From contig JACRPU010000010.1 of assembly GCA_016223025.1 (NCBI GenBank), positions 1 through 64,000 of the forward strand: DNA of 64,000 nt. Direction: 5' to 3'. Of the stretch, positions 35,684-45,516 are shown one piece after another. A program made the translations under genes and the position numbers. Each line of letters starts with the position of its first letter. Within the stretch, counting starts at the first letter, position 1. Under the pieces are notes generated by a model. That model ran no database searches and was not told the origin of the DNA. It was given only the letters and a program-made list of their open reading frames with translations. The DNA is from Nitrosomonadales bacterium (lineage in GTDB: Bacteria; Pseudomonadota; Gammaproteobacteria; Burkholderiales; Gallionellaceae).

Positions 35684-36275
35684 TGCCTTCCTGCCGGATT
35701 AAATCGCGTCAGCGTTTCAGCGCCCACGCCACCAGGGCAACCAGAAACAGTAAAACAAACAGTTCGATGAGCACGGAAATTTGTTCTCGCAAAAAAGCAC
35801 ATTAAACCTGAAAACCTCAGTTGGAAATGGGCCATCCAGGAGCAGCCCCTCATCCCCAGCCCTTCCCCCGGAGGGGGAAAGGAGCAAAACCCCTCCCCCT
35901 CCGGGATAACCAGCCGCTTGGCCGCCGTTTTTTGGCGGCTTAGCAGAATGGCTGGTAGTTTCATCAGAGGGGTTGCACCCGCAAGGGGTAGGCCGTGGTT
36001 GCCTCGAAGAGGTTCTTGCCCCCTGTGGGGGTAAAGCCGCTGAAGCGGCAACAACCACGCACGGGTGAGGGAAAATCTGCGCCCATGTTGTTTCTCATGC
36101 AAGCCGGATACTCTCAACTGCGGAATCCAGGTTAAAACAAAGCGTATGCCAGGAGCCCGCAGGCCGGCGAACAATCACTCTGGCGAAGAACAAGTTCGCC
36201 GTGGTTCGATGCGCATCAAGGCTTCTCTTGGCGGGAAACTCCGGCATTAGCTCGCCGCAATCTGGTTCTGTTGTT
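35684..36275. other. Gene-free, repeat-rich gap between pbpG and proB
   Basis: 592 bases. Contents: a possible 27-codon hydrophobic frame on the minus strand (35709-35792; see findings), CCCTCATCCCC...GGAGGGGG and CCCCTCCCCCTCCGGG stretches (35848-35907), a CCGCTTGGCCGCC/GGCGGCTTAGC region, and the dispersed hairpin repeat at 35971-36084. Bases 36085-36258 show no feature I recognise. Confidence 0.55.
35971..36084 (+). repeat. Dispersed hairpin repeat GCAAGGGGTAGGCCGTGGTTG, copy 2
   Basis: It shares GGTTGCACCCGCAAGGGGTA, GGCCGTGGTTG, AGCCGCTGAAGCGGCAACA and CCACGCACGGGTGAGGGA with the inverted copy at 23412-23496. It carries about 30 additional bases (CTCGAAGAGG and CCCCCTGTGGGGG hairpins) between the outer arm and the inner stem. 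Confidence 0.7.
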
Positions 36276-36293
36276 CTACAACAGAACCAGATT
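36259..36293. repeat. Perfect 16-bp palindrome spanning the proB stop codon
   Basis: AATCTGGTTCTGTTGT, a 3-base loop and the exact reverse complement. On the minus strand the last proB codons form the first arm and the TAG stop begins at the loop. No T run follows, so it is not a classical terminator; it may protect the 3' end of the operon message. Confidence 0.7.
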
Positions 36294-37406
36294 GTCTCTA
36301 TGAATCAGTTCTGCCTCGTCCACATACCCGAGGATGCTTTCGATTTCGTGGCTGGCGTGGCGTGCGATGCGGCGCGCTTCATCGGCGCTGTAATTCACGA
36401 GCCCGCGCGCGATATCGTTGCCGTCGCCGTCGAGGATGGCGACTACCGCGCCGCGCTCGAATTCGCCGCCAACCCCGGTTACGCCGATTGGCAGCAGGCT
36501 CTTGCCTTCGCTGCGCAGGGCGCGTACCGCGCCCGCGTCAAGCATGATCCTGCCGCTGACTTGCAGATGGTCCGCCAGCCATTGCTTGCGCGCGGCCAGC
36601 GTCATTTGCGGGGCAACGAGCAGGGTGCCGATGCTCTCGCCGCACAACAGGCGCGGCAGCACATCCGGCTCGTGGCCGGATGCGATGACGGTGTGCGCGC
36701 CGCTGCGCGCCGCGCGTTTGGCGGCGAGCACCTTGGTAATCATGCCGCCGCGCCCGATGTGGCTGCCCGCGCCGCCAGCCATTGCTTCGAGCAGCGCATC
36801 CCCCGCTTTTGCCTCGCGGACGAGTTGCGCATCGGAATCTTTGCGCGGATCGGCGCTGTACAGGCCGGTTTGGTCGGTGAGGATGATGAGCGCGTCTGCC
36901 TCGATCAGGTTGGTGACCAGCGCGCCCAGCGTATCGTTGTCGCCGAACTTGATTTCGTCGGTGACCACGGTGTCGTTCTCGTTGATGATCGGGATTACGC
37001 CGAGGGCCAGCAGGGTGCGCAGCGTGGAGCGGGCATTGAGGTAGCGTTCGCGGTCGGCAAGGTCGGCGTGGGTGAGCAGCACTTGCGCAGCATGCAGGCC
37101 GTGTTCGCGGAAACAGCTTTCATACACCTGCACCAGCCCCATCTGGCCCACTGCGGCGGCGGCCTGCAATTCGTGTACGGCGCCGGGACGCCGCTTCCAG
37201 CCCAGGCGCTGCATGCCTTCCGCAATCGCGCCGGAAGAAACCAGCACCGCCTCGCAGCCGTTCTCGCGCAGTGCGGCAATCTGTTTTGCCCAATTACCGA
37301 TGGCGCGGGTGTCCAGCCCCTCGCCCTGATTGGTGACGAGGCTGCTGCCGACCTTGACGACGATGCGCTTGCAGCGGGCCAATACTGTATTCGCGGTATG
37401 AGGCAT
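36276..37406 (-). CDS. proB: Glutamate 5-kinase
   Basis: First step of proline synthesis: ATP plus glutamate to glutamyl 5-phosphate. 376 residues. Amino-acid-kinase motifs: [45 protein letters not shown] and GTGGMITK-like [20 protein letters not shown]-terminal PUA domain follows (from about residue 285: [35 protein letters not shown]). The frame is open to 37517, but only the ATG at 37406 gives the family start; it begins two bases after the obgE stop. A perfect palindrome covers its stop codon. proA is not adjacent. Confidence 0.95.
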   Translation of the reverse strand: MPHTANTVLARCKRIVVKVGSSLVTNQGEGLDTRAIGNWAKQIAALRENGCEAVLVSSGAIAEGMQRLGWKRRPGAVHELQAAAAVGQMGLVQVYESCFREHGLHAAQVLLTHADLADRERYLNARSTLRTLLALGVIPIINENDTVVTDEIKFGDNDTLGALVTNLIEADALIILTDQTGLYSADPRKDSDAQLVREAKAGDALLEAMAGGAGSHIGRGGMITKVLAAKRAARSGAHTVIASGHEPDVLPRLLCGESIGTLLVAPQMTLAARKQWLADHLQVSGRIMLDAGAVRALRSEGKSLLPIGVTGVGGEFERGAVVAILDGDGNDIARGLVNYSADEARRIARHASHEIESILGYVDEAELIHRDNLVLL

Positions 37407-37408
37407 GG

Positions 37409-38623
<1,215 letters not shown>

Positions 38624-38650
38624 TATTTTTGATTTTCAATCTCCTACAAA

Positions 38651-38679
38651 CAAAAAAGCCCTACCTTGCGATAGGGCTT
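38651..38679 (-). terminator. Rho-independent terminator after rpmA
   Basis: On the minus strand AAGCCCTA, an 8-base loop and TAGGGCTT are followed by a TTTTTTG tract. It lies 20 bases after the rpmA stop and should end the rplU-rpmA message. Confidence 0.85.
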
Positions 38680-38698
38680 GGTTGCCAGTTGGCAGCTC

Positions 38699-38956
38699 TT
38701 ACGCTGCAACCACGCTTACTGTCTTGCGCCGGGACGCGCCCCTGATGGAAAACACCACCTTGCCGGCAGCCGTGGCAAACAGGGTGTGATCCTTGCCCAT
38801 GCCAACATTGTCCCCGGCGTGGATTCTGGTGCCGCGCTGGCGCACGATGATGCTGCCCGCGCTGATCGTTTCGCCGCCATAGCTTTTCACGCCGAGCCGT
38901 TTCGAGTGCGAATCGCGACCGTTACTGGTGCTGCCGCCGCCTTTTTTCGATGCCAT
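38699..38956 (-). CDS. rpmA: 50S ribosomal protein L27
   Basis: 85 residues, full length: [24 protein letters not shown]... The N-terminus has the usual proteobacterial form without the Firmicutes-type cleavable extension, and [17 protein letters not shown] and [14 protein letters not shown] are standard. It follows rplU by 36 bases and is closed by an intrinsic terminator. Confidence 0.98.
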   Translation of the reverse strand: MASKKGGGSTSNGRDSHSKRLGVKSYGGETISAGSIIVRQRGTRIHAGDNVGMGKDHTLFATAAGKVVFSIRGASRRKTVSVVAA

Positions 38957-38992
38957 GCTGTCGCTCCTTTACGCGTTACGCCCGGTTGGTGT

Positions 38993-39304
38993 TCAGGCAG
39001 AAATGCCGTCAATGCGGATTTCGGTGTAGTTTTGACGGTGCCCCTGGCGCTTCTGGTAGTGCTTGCGGCGCTTCATCTTGAAAATCCTGATCTTGTCGCC
39101 GCGCCCGTGCGAAACGATGGTCGCCTGGACCGATGCCCCGCTCACCAGCGGCTTGCCGGCAATCAGCTTGTCGCCGCTGCCGACTGCCAGCACTTTGTCC
39201 AGCACGATCGCGCTGCCGACATCGCCGACAACGGATTCGATTTTCAGGGTTTCGCCCTGGGCGACGCGGTATTGCTTGCCGCCGGTCTTGATTACTGCGT
39301 ACAT
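38993..39304 (-). CDS. rplU: 50S ribosomal protein L21
   Basis: 103 residues beginning [23 protein letters not shown] and containing the C-terminal signature [23 protein letters not shown]. The open frame extends further upstream, but the family start is the ATG at 39304, with GAGCGAGG just before it. A near-consensus promoter lies 40 bases upstream, so rplU-rpmA is a strongly expressed two-gene unit. Confidence 0.98.
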   Translation of the reverse strand: MYAVIKTGGKQYRVAQGETLKIESVVGDVGSAIVLDKVLAVGSGDKLIAGKPLVSGASVQATIVSHGRGDKIRIFKMKRRKHYQKRQGHRQNYTEIRIDGISA

Positions 39305-39341
39305 GACTGCCTCGCTCGAATGAGGTTTTACAGAGCCGCGC

Positions 39342-39369
39342 ATTATACACAAACGGACTTTGCCGTCAA
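39342..39369 (-). promoter_or_regulatory. Strong sigma70 promoter of rplU-rpmA
   Basis: On the minus strand TTGACG, a 16-base spacer and a perfect TATAAT, then a purine start region about 35 bases before the rplU ATG. Confidence 0.85.
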
Positions 39370-39403
39370 AATGATTTTACGAAAAAACTCGCGCAGCGAG
39401 CCA

Positions 39404-39467
39404 TATTCCCCCTCCCCCTCCGGGAGAGGGCCGGGTTGAGGGAGGGGTATGGCGCGTTTCACCTGCC
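39404..39467. repeat. CCCTC/GAGGG-type palindromic repeat between rho and rplU
   Basis: CCATATTCCCCCTCCCCCTC, CGGGAGAGGG and GGGAGGGGTATGG form an imperfect hairpin. The same type of C-rich/G-rich repeat recurs at about 30093, 35848 and 41343. It lies just after the rho stop. Confidence 0.5.
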
Positions 39468-39474
39468 ATGCCCC

Positions 39475-40731
<1,257 letters not shown>

Positions 40732-40903
40732 AAGGGGTGGGAATGGTAATGATGCGGAGTTAAGGGAACCTGCCTGGGGGAAGGTGCTGCGGTTTACACG
40801 GAAACGCTATACGCCCGAACTGCCTAGATTGTCTCTGGATTATGGTTGTGTGCGGGTGCGGCGGGAACGAAACAGGGCAGTTGCAGGCGCGAGGTTAAAC
40901 GGT
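40732..40903 (-). promoter_or_regulatory. rho leader, candidate autoregulatory rut region
   Basis: The 172 bases between trxA and rho have on the minus strand long C-rich, G-poor runs (for example CCGTTTAACCTCGCGCCTGC and CCTTCCCCCAGG). In E. coli Rho terminates its own message in the rho leader. The base composition fits such a role here; no promoter boxes stand out. Confidence 0.35.
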
Positions 40904-41230
40904 TCAGATGTGGCTGTCAATAAACGCGGTGAGCTGCGATTTCGATACCGCGCCAACTTTGGTTGCTTCGATATTGCCATTCTTGAATAACATCAGCGTG
41001 GGTATGCCCCGGATGCCGTATTTCTGCGGGGTCTGCTGGTTCTCGTCCACATTCAGCTTGGCCACGATCAGGCGCCCGGTATATTCCTTGGCCACCTCTT
41101 CCAGTATCGGGGCGATCATGCGGCAGGGGCCGCACCATTCCGCCCAGTAGTCCACCAGCACGGGCAACGGCGCCTGCAGCGCCTCGGCAGCAAAAGTTGA
41201 ATCGGTGACATAACGGATGTGTTCGCTCAT
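40904..41230 (-). CDS. trxA: Thioredoxin
   Basis: 108 residues, cytoplasmic. Active site [10 protein letters not shown] with the canonical CGPC, buried Asp in LVDYWAEW, and the cis-Pro in [10 protein letters not shown]. No signal peptide. [13 protein letters not shown] is the usual betaproteobacterial opening. It stands upstream of rho. A CCACCCC-loop hairpin (copy C) lies 60-110 bases before its start. Confidence 0.97.
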   Translation of the reverse strand: MSEHIRYVTDSTFAAEALQAPLPVLVDYWAEWCGPCRMIAPILEEVAKEYTGRLIVAKLNVDENQQTPQKYGIRGIPTLMLFKNGNIEATKVGAVSKSQLTAFIDSHI

Positions 41231-41289
41231 TTGGGTTCTCGCTTTGGGTTGGATTGCTTGTCGGTTCTTGAAGGTTGCGTGCTGCCTCT

Positions 41290-41341
41290 AACGGGCATGG
41301 CAAAGTAGCCACCCCTGAAAATGAAACTCGCCATGCCCGTT
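41290..41341. repeat. CCACCCC-loop hairpin repeat, copy C (upstream of trxA)
   Basis: A perfect 12-bp stem AACGGGCATGGC/GCCATGCCCGTT encloses a loop with GCCACCCCTGAAAATGAAAC. The stem bases differ from copies A and B, but pairing and the loop core are kept. Confidence 0.65.
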
Positions 41342-41445
41342 CCCTCACTCTACTCTCTCCCGGAGGGAGAGAGGGCGAAGCCCTCGCTGCGCGAGTTTCA
41401 CGTTAAAAACATGAGCCGACTCTTCACATTTTTGAGCAGTTTTCC

Positions 41446-41491
41446 GTCGGGCTTCAGCCCGAATCGGCGGCAACGTCGGGCTGAAACCCGG
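41446..41491. repeat. Pair of TCGGGCTTCAGCCCGA palindromes
   Basis: GTCGGGCTTCAGCCCGA and, 13 bases on, GTCGGGCTGAAACCCGG. Each can fold alone. This is a common dispersed palindrome; no role is evident here. Confidence 0.6.
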
Positions 41492-41623
41492 TCTGCGTTT
41501 GGTTCCGGCTCGCCCGGCATGGGTTATTTGAAGTTTTGCCGCAGCGGCTGGATTGCGGCGAACATCCTAACCAAAAAAAGTCTGGATGGGAAGGGCGCGC
41601 GTATCCGTGTGATTTAACAGGGT

Positions 41624-42430
41624 TTACATGCGCCAGACATATAGGGTCGAGCGGTGCAGGTCATCGAGCGCGATGGCGTTCTGCGGGGGATGGCCGGGCA
41701 CCGCAAAGGTGTTGCTGACGAACAGCGTGCCGGGGCGCATTTCGATTTTTGCCTTGAGCCATAGCCGCTCCATGGGTACCGGCGAAAGGTAGGCAAACAC
41801 GACATCGTATTGCGCCAGATCGCATGACCACAGGCTGCCCCACCGCACCCGGCAATTGCGGGCGCCTCCCAGCGCGATGCGCAGCCAGCTTGCCAGGAAG
41901 GGCAGCGGCGCGGACTCCACGCCGTAATAGCGGCCATCCGGACGCGTATTGGCCAGATAAAGCAGCATGCCGCCCATGCCGGAGCCGAGATCCATGAAAC
42001 TGAAATCTTTTCCGGGCGATGCGGCGGGAAGCAGGGTTTCCAGCGCCCGCCACGCTTTGCGGCTGGAAAGGTAAAGCGGCACCTGGGTGCGAAAGGTGCT
42101 CCAGTATATTGCCAGCATCACCAGGAAGGCGGCCAGAAACCAGCCCGGAGGAAGGTCGAGCGATTGCGCCCATACCAGGGCCGGCAGAAAGAACAACTGG
42201 ATGGGGAGCCACCAACTGGCCAGGCCGGACCACCGGCTGAGCAGCGCCGCGATGAACCCGCACAGAAAAGCGAAGGGCATCGGCGTGACCGCGTAGCCGC
42301 TCCGGCGCGCCAATGCGGCACAAGCCAGGGCGATCAGAAACGCCGCCACTTGCAGCAGCAGGGCGGCAACCGGGGGCGGCACACCGGCCAATCTGCCGGC
42401 GCGTCGCGCGGTTCTCGGGGAATCAGACAC
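41624..42430 (-). CDS. Membrane-anchored class I SAM-dependent methyltransferase
   Basis: About 268 residues. Four hydrophobic segments come first (LLLQVAAFLIALACAALA, MPFAFLCGFIAALLS, PIQLFFLPALVWAQ, FLAAFLVMLAIYW), followed by a Rossmann-type methyltransferase domain whose SAM-binding loop is FMDLGSGMGGMLLYLA and whose acidic strand end is YYGVESAP. The substrate is unknown. The longest frame starts at 42613, but the GTG at 42430 (VSDSPRTARR) overlaps the stop of the upstream RquA-like gene by eight bases and is the likelier, coupled start. Membrane anchoring and the partner gene suggest a lipid or quinone substrate, which is inference. Confidence 0.7.
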   Translation of the reverse strand: MSDSPRTARRAGRLAGVPPPVAALLLQVAAFLIALACAALARRSGYAVTPMPFAFLCGFIAALLSRWSGLASWWLPIQLFFLPALVWAQSLDLPPGWFLAAFLVMLAIYWSTFRTQVPLYLSSRKAWRALETLLPAASPGKDFSFMDLGSGMGGMLLYLANTRPDGRYYGVESAPLPFLASWLRIALGGARNCRVRWGSLWSCDLAQYDVVFAYLSPVPMERLWLKAKIEMRPGTLFVSNTFAVPGHPPQNAIALDDLHRSTLYVWRM

Positions 42431-43139
42431 GGTATTCGGCCACCCGGTAAAAGCCGCCAAATAATGCGGTTTCGCCATTGTGCCGCAAGGTCTTGCCGTT
42501 GTCGCGGGCGCAGGCGGCAAGCTGGGCGTGGAGGTCGCTGTGCCAGAAATCGCCCAGGAAAGGCTCCAGTTTTTCCAGCATCCGGCGCAATGGCGCGAAG
42601 CGGTGCAGCACATGGAGCCCGCAGTTCGCGCCGTATTCGGCGATAAGCAGGTGGCCGCCGGGCTTCAATACCCGCACGGTTTCTTGCAGCATCCGCTGGC
42701 GCGCCTCGCCGGGCAGCTCGTGCAGCAGGAAAAAAACGATAACGGTGTCGAAACTGTCACCGGCGTACGCCAGCGCTTCGGCGTTGATCCGCGCGTACCG
42801 GACAGGTTTTCCGGCGGAAGAAATCTTGCGTTGCGCCGCGCGCAACTGGATGGCGGCAACATCCAGCAGGTGCAGTTCGCGCGTGTTTGCCGCCCGCGCC
42901 AGAGCGGGGGTGAGGGAGCCGTAGGCGCAGGTGAGCTGCAGCGTGCGCGCGCCGTCCGTCGCGGCATAGCGGCGCATCACTTCATCGAGAATGTTGCGGT
43001 ATTGGCCGAACAGGATCAGGTTGATGACGGGATAATGATCGAAGAACCACACGCCTGCCGGGTCGAGATAGGCCCACCAGTAATGGCGCGCGAGATATTC
43101 CGGCGCCCCGTCACGGTGGCGCCGCCAGAATTCAAGCAT
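42423..43139 (-). CDS. RquA-like class I methyltransferase
   Basis: 238 residues. The order of blocks matches RquA, the enzyme that converts ubiquinone to rhodoquinone: YLARHYWWAYLDPAGVWFFDH, LILFGQYRNILD, LQLTCAYGSLT (the altered SAM loop, Cys-x-Tyr-Gly, instead of D-x-G-x-G), LLDVAAIQL, VIVFFLLHELPGEARQ, LKPGGHLLIAEYG, LEPFLGDFW and ALFGGFYRVAEY. Some RquA positions differ (IAEYG where a VDYH-type stretch is expected), so it may be a relative with another substrate. The ORF starts with ATG and ends inside the next methyltransferase gene. If truly RquA, the cell could make rhodoquinone for fumarate reduction at low oxygen. Confidence 0.6.
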   Translation of the reverse strand: MLEFWRRHRDGAPEYLARHYWWAYLDPAGVWFFDHYPVINLILFGQYRNILDEVMRRYAATDGARTLQLTCAYGSLTPALARAANTRELHLLDVAAIQLRAAQRKISSAGKPVRYARINAEALAYAGDSFDTVIVFFLLHELPGEARQRMLQETVRVLKPGGHLLIAEYGANCGLHVLHRFAPLRRMLEKLEPFLGDFWHSDLHAQLAACARDNGKTLRHNGETALFGGFYRVAEYRV

Positions 43140-43181
43140 GTGCGTCAGCGCGGCAACTAATCTTCCGCGCGCATCGCCGGC

Positions 43182-43466
43182 TCAAGGCTGCGCGCTTTGC
43201 GGCACGGCGGGGCTGCGCTCTTCTTCCCGGCGCATCCTCTTCAGGAGCGCATTCATTACCTGTTCGATCTGGTCGCCCGTCATCCACTCCCTGCCGAACA
43301 GAATGGCCCCCACTAAACGGCGCCCCTGCCCGGAAAGCTCCTCTTCAATCTGGCAGCACAGCGCTTCCTTCAACTGCGCCTCGGTAATGAATTTCATCTC
43401 CACGGCCGTTTGCCCGAACCGCGGGCAATACTTGTCGGAAATGCTTTTCAGCGAGCCTGTTGTCAT
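43182..43466 (-). CDS. Small conserved protein with MshEN-like helix, unknown function
   Basis: 94 residues: ...SISDKYCPRFGQTAVEMKFITEAQLKEALCCQIEEELSGQGRRLVGAILFGREWMTGDQIEQVMNALLKRMRREEE. The pattern 'FG..AVE..FIT..QL..AL..Q.......RLLG.IL......T..QIE..L' resembles the N-terminal regulatory domains of type II secretion/pilus ATPases (GspE/MshEN), some of which bind c-di-GMP, and stand-alone homologues of it. That relation is by pattern only. It is divergent from the HDOD-REC-GGDEF gene, with about 85 bases between the starts, so a link to c-di-GMP is possible. Confidence 0.65.
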   Translation of the reverse strand: MTTGSLKSISDKYCPRFGQTAVEMKFITEAQLKEALCCQIEEELSGQGRRLVGAILFGREWMTGDQIEQVMNALLKRMRREEERSPAVPQSAQP

Positions 43467-43550
43467 AATCGTTTCTTCTCCACCTCTAAAGTTTCCTGCA
43501 TTCTTGCCGATTTCGCCAAAGTTGTCACCGGATAAAAGGGAATTTGAACT

Positions 43551-45479
43551 ATGCCCAGCAAACCCACCTTCGAGGAGCTCAAGTCTGGCGACCGTTTACC
43601 ATCTCTGAAAGGCGCGGCCCTGGAGGTGTTCCGGCTCAACCAGAAGGAAGAGGTAACGAATCTGGAGATCGCGCGTGCGATCAAGGCCGACCCCGCGCTG
43701 TCCGGGCGGCTCGTCCGGGCTGCCAACGCGCCAGCATCGCACCAGGTAAGGCCGATTGTATCCGTGATGGACGCGCTCACGGTGCTGGGCCTGAATATGG
43801 TGCGGCAGATGGCGCTGGCCCTGTCGCTGGTGGATGGCAACCGCAACGGGGCGTGCCAGAAGTTTGACTATCCGGCGTTCTGGTCGCGCTCGTTGCTTAC
43901 CGCAATCACGGCGCAAAAGCTGGTTTTCCGCAAGGGGGTGGGATCTGCGGAAGAGATTTTTGTTCTCGGATTGCTCGGACAAATCGGCTCGCTGGCGCTG
44001 GCAACGGCCTATCCATTGGAGTACGCGCGTATTCTCGAACAGATGCCGACCGATGCGGATACCGGGCTTGCCGGGCTCGAACGCGCGGAGTTCGGCCTCG
44101 ACCACAACCAGTTGACCAGGGATATGCTGGCCGACTGGAGCATGCCCCAGTCGTTTTACAAGGCCGCCCTGCACCACGAGGATCCGGCCCAATCCAGTAT
44201 TGCGGAGGGGAGCCGGGAATGGCATTTGCTGCACGTGCTGCACGTTGCAAATTATTTTGCCAGGGTGTGCCTGGCCCAGGAGAAGCAGCGGCAAACGATG
44301 GTTCCCAAGCTGATTTTCAGGGCCGCCCGGCTGGGCGTGGAGTCGGAGATGCTGATCGCGCTGGGCGACAAGGTAATACCCGAGTGGCAGGAATGGGGCA
44401 AGATGTACGGCATCCGCACGGTGGCGATGCCTCCTTTTGCCAAATTGCTGGCAGTCGCTCCGCTGGCGCCGGAAACCATGGATGAGATGGCGGCACCGCG
44501 CAGTTCCGCCGCTTACAAATTGCGCATCCTGCTGGTAGATGATGACCGCGCCGTGCTGTTGATGCTGAGAATGTTGCTGGAAAATGCCGGCCATACGGTG
44601 ATTGTGGCAAGCAACGGGAAAGAGGCGCTTGGCATGGTCGAGAAGCACATGCCGCAACTCATACTCGCCGACTGGATCATGCCGGAGATGGATGGCGTCG
44701 AATTTTGCAAGGCGCTCAGGCAGAACGATGAGTGGCGCAATATCTACGTGTTCATCCTGACGGCGCAGGAAAGCACGGACCGGCTGGTGGAGGCGTTCGA
44801 GGCCGGGGCAAACGATTACATGATCAAGCCGGTCAACTCCAAAGTGCTGGCTGCGAGGCTGGGCGCCGCCCAGCGCGTGGTGCAGTTGCAGGAAGAACTG
44901 GAGTTTGACCGCCAGCAGTTGCACAAGCTCGCCACCGAACTGGCGGTTTCCAATGAGCGGCTACAGCAAATGGCGCTCACCGACGTGCTCACCGGCTTGC
45001 CCAACCGCCGCGCCGCCAACGAGCACCTGGAACAACAATGGGCGATCGCGGAGCGGAGCGGTCGCCCGCTGTCCTGCATGATGGTGGACATAGATCATTT
45101 CAAGAAGATCAACGACGTGTATGGCCACAAGTTGGGGGATGACGCGCTGAAACGGGTGGCCGAAACCATGAACCTATCCATACGCAAGCAGGATACGGTG
45201 TGCCGCCTGGGCGGCGAGGAATTTCTGGTGATATGCCCGGACACCCCGGCAGAACAACTGTACCGCTACGCGGAGAGGCTGCGCAATGCCGTCGCAGAAA
45301 TCGAGCTGCATGGCGCCCATGACCGGGGTTTCCATCTTACGGTCAGCATCGGCCTGGCGAGCAAGGAACCGGCCTTGCTGAACACGGAAATGCTGTTGCA
45401 GCTCGCCGACAAACGGCTGTATGCCGCAAAAAATGCCGGGCGCAACCGCACGGTCGCGGAGTTGGCGCCGCATTCCTGA
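43551..45479 (+). CDS. HDOD-REC-GGDEF signalling protein
   Basis: 642 residues. An HDOD domain (about 10-215: LPSLKGAALEVFRLNQKEEVTNLEIARAIKADPALSGRLVRAANAP) is followed by a receiver domain (about 322-440) with acidic pocket LLVDDDRA, phospho-acceptor Asp in ILADWIMPEMDG and Lys in YMIKPVNS. After a helical linker comes a GGDEF domain (LTDVLTGLPNRRAA; GGEEF at about 554-558). So a phosphorylated receiver probably controls c-di-GMP synthesis, with the HDOD part as additional regulator. No histidine kinase gene is near. The ATG is preceded by AAAAGGGAAT. Convergent with gluQ. Confidence 0.9.
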   Translation: MPSKPTFEELKSGDRLPSLKGAALEVFRLNQKEEVTNLEIARAIKADPALSGRLVRAANAPASHQVRPIVSVMDALTVLGLNMVRQMALALSLVDGNRNGACQKFDYPAFWSRSLLTAITAQKLVFRKGVGSAEEIFVLGLLGQIGSLALATAYPLEYARILEQMPTDADTGLAGLERAEFGLDHNQLTRDMLADWSMPQSFYKAALHHEDPAQSSIAEGSREWHLLHVLHVANYFARVCLAQEKQRQTMVPKLIFRAARLGVESEMLIALGDKVIPEWQEWGKMYGIRTVAMPPFAKLLAVAPLAPETMDEMAAPRSSAAYKLRILLVDDDRAVLLMLRMLLENAGHTVIVASNGKEALGMVEKHMPQLILADWIMPEMDGVEFCKALRQNDEWRNIYVFILTAQESTDRLVEAFEAGANDYMIKPVNSKVLAARLGAAQRVVQLQEELEFDRQQLHKLATELAVSNERLQQMALTDVLTGLPNRRAANEHLEQQWAIAERSGRPLSCMMVDIDHFKKINDVYGHKLGDDALKRVAETMNLSIRKQDTVCRLGGEEFLVICPDTPAEQLYRYAERLRNAVAEIELHGAHDRGFHLTVSIGLASKEPALLNTEMLLQLADKRLYAAKNAGRNRTVAELAPHS

Positions 45480-45516
45480 CGGAATGGTTTGCGTGGCGCA
45501 ACCCGCCGGGTAGTGA

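Larger units (their letters stand above)
41231..41623. other. Gene-free, repeat-rich gap before trxA
   Basis: Contains the CCACCCC-loop hairpin (41290-41341), a CCCTCACTCTACTCTCTCCC/GGAGGGAGAGAGGG hairpin (41342-41375), and a pair of TCGGGCTTCAGCCCGA-type palindromes (41446-41462 and 41475-41491). Bases 41492-41623 show nothing I recognise. Confidence 0.6.
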
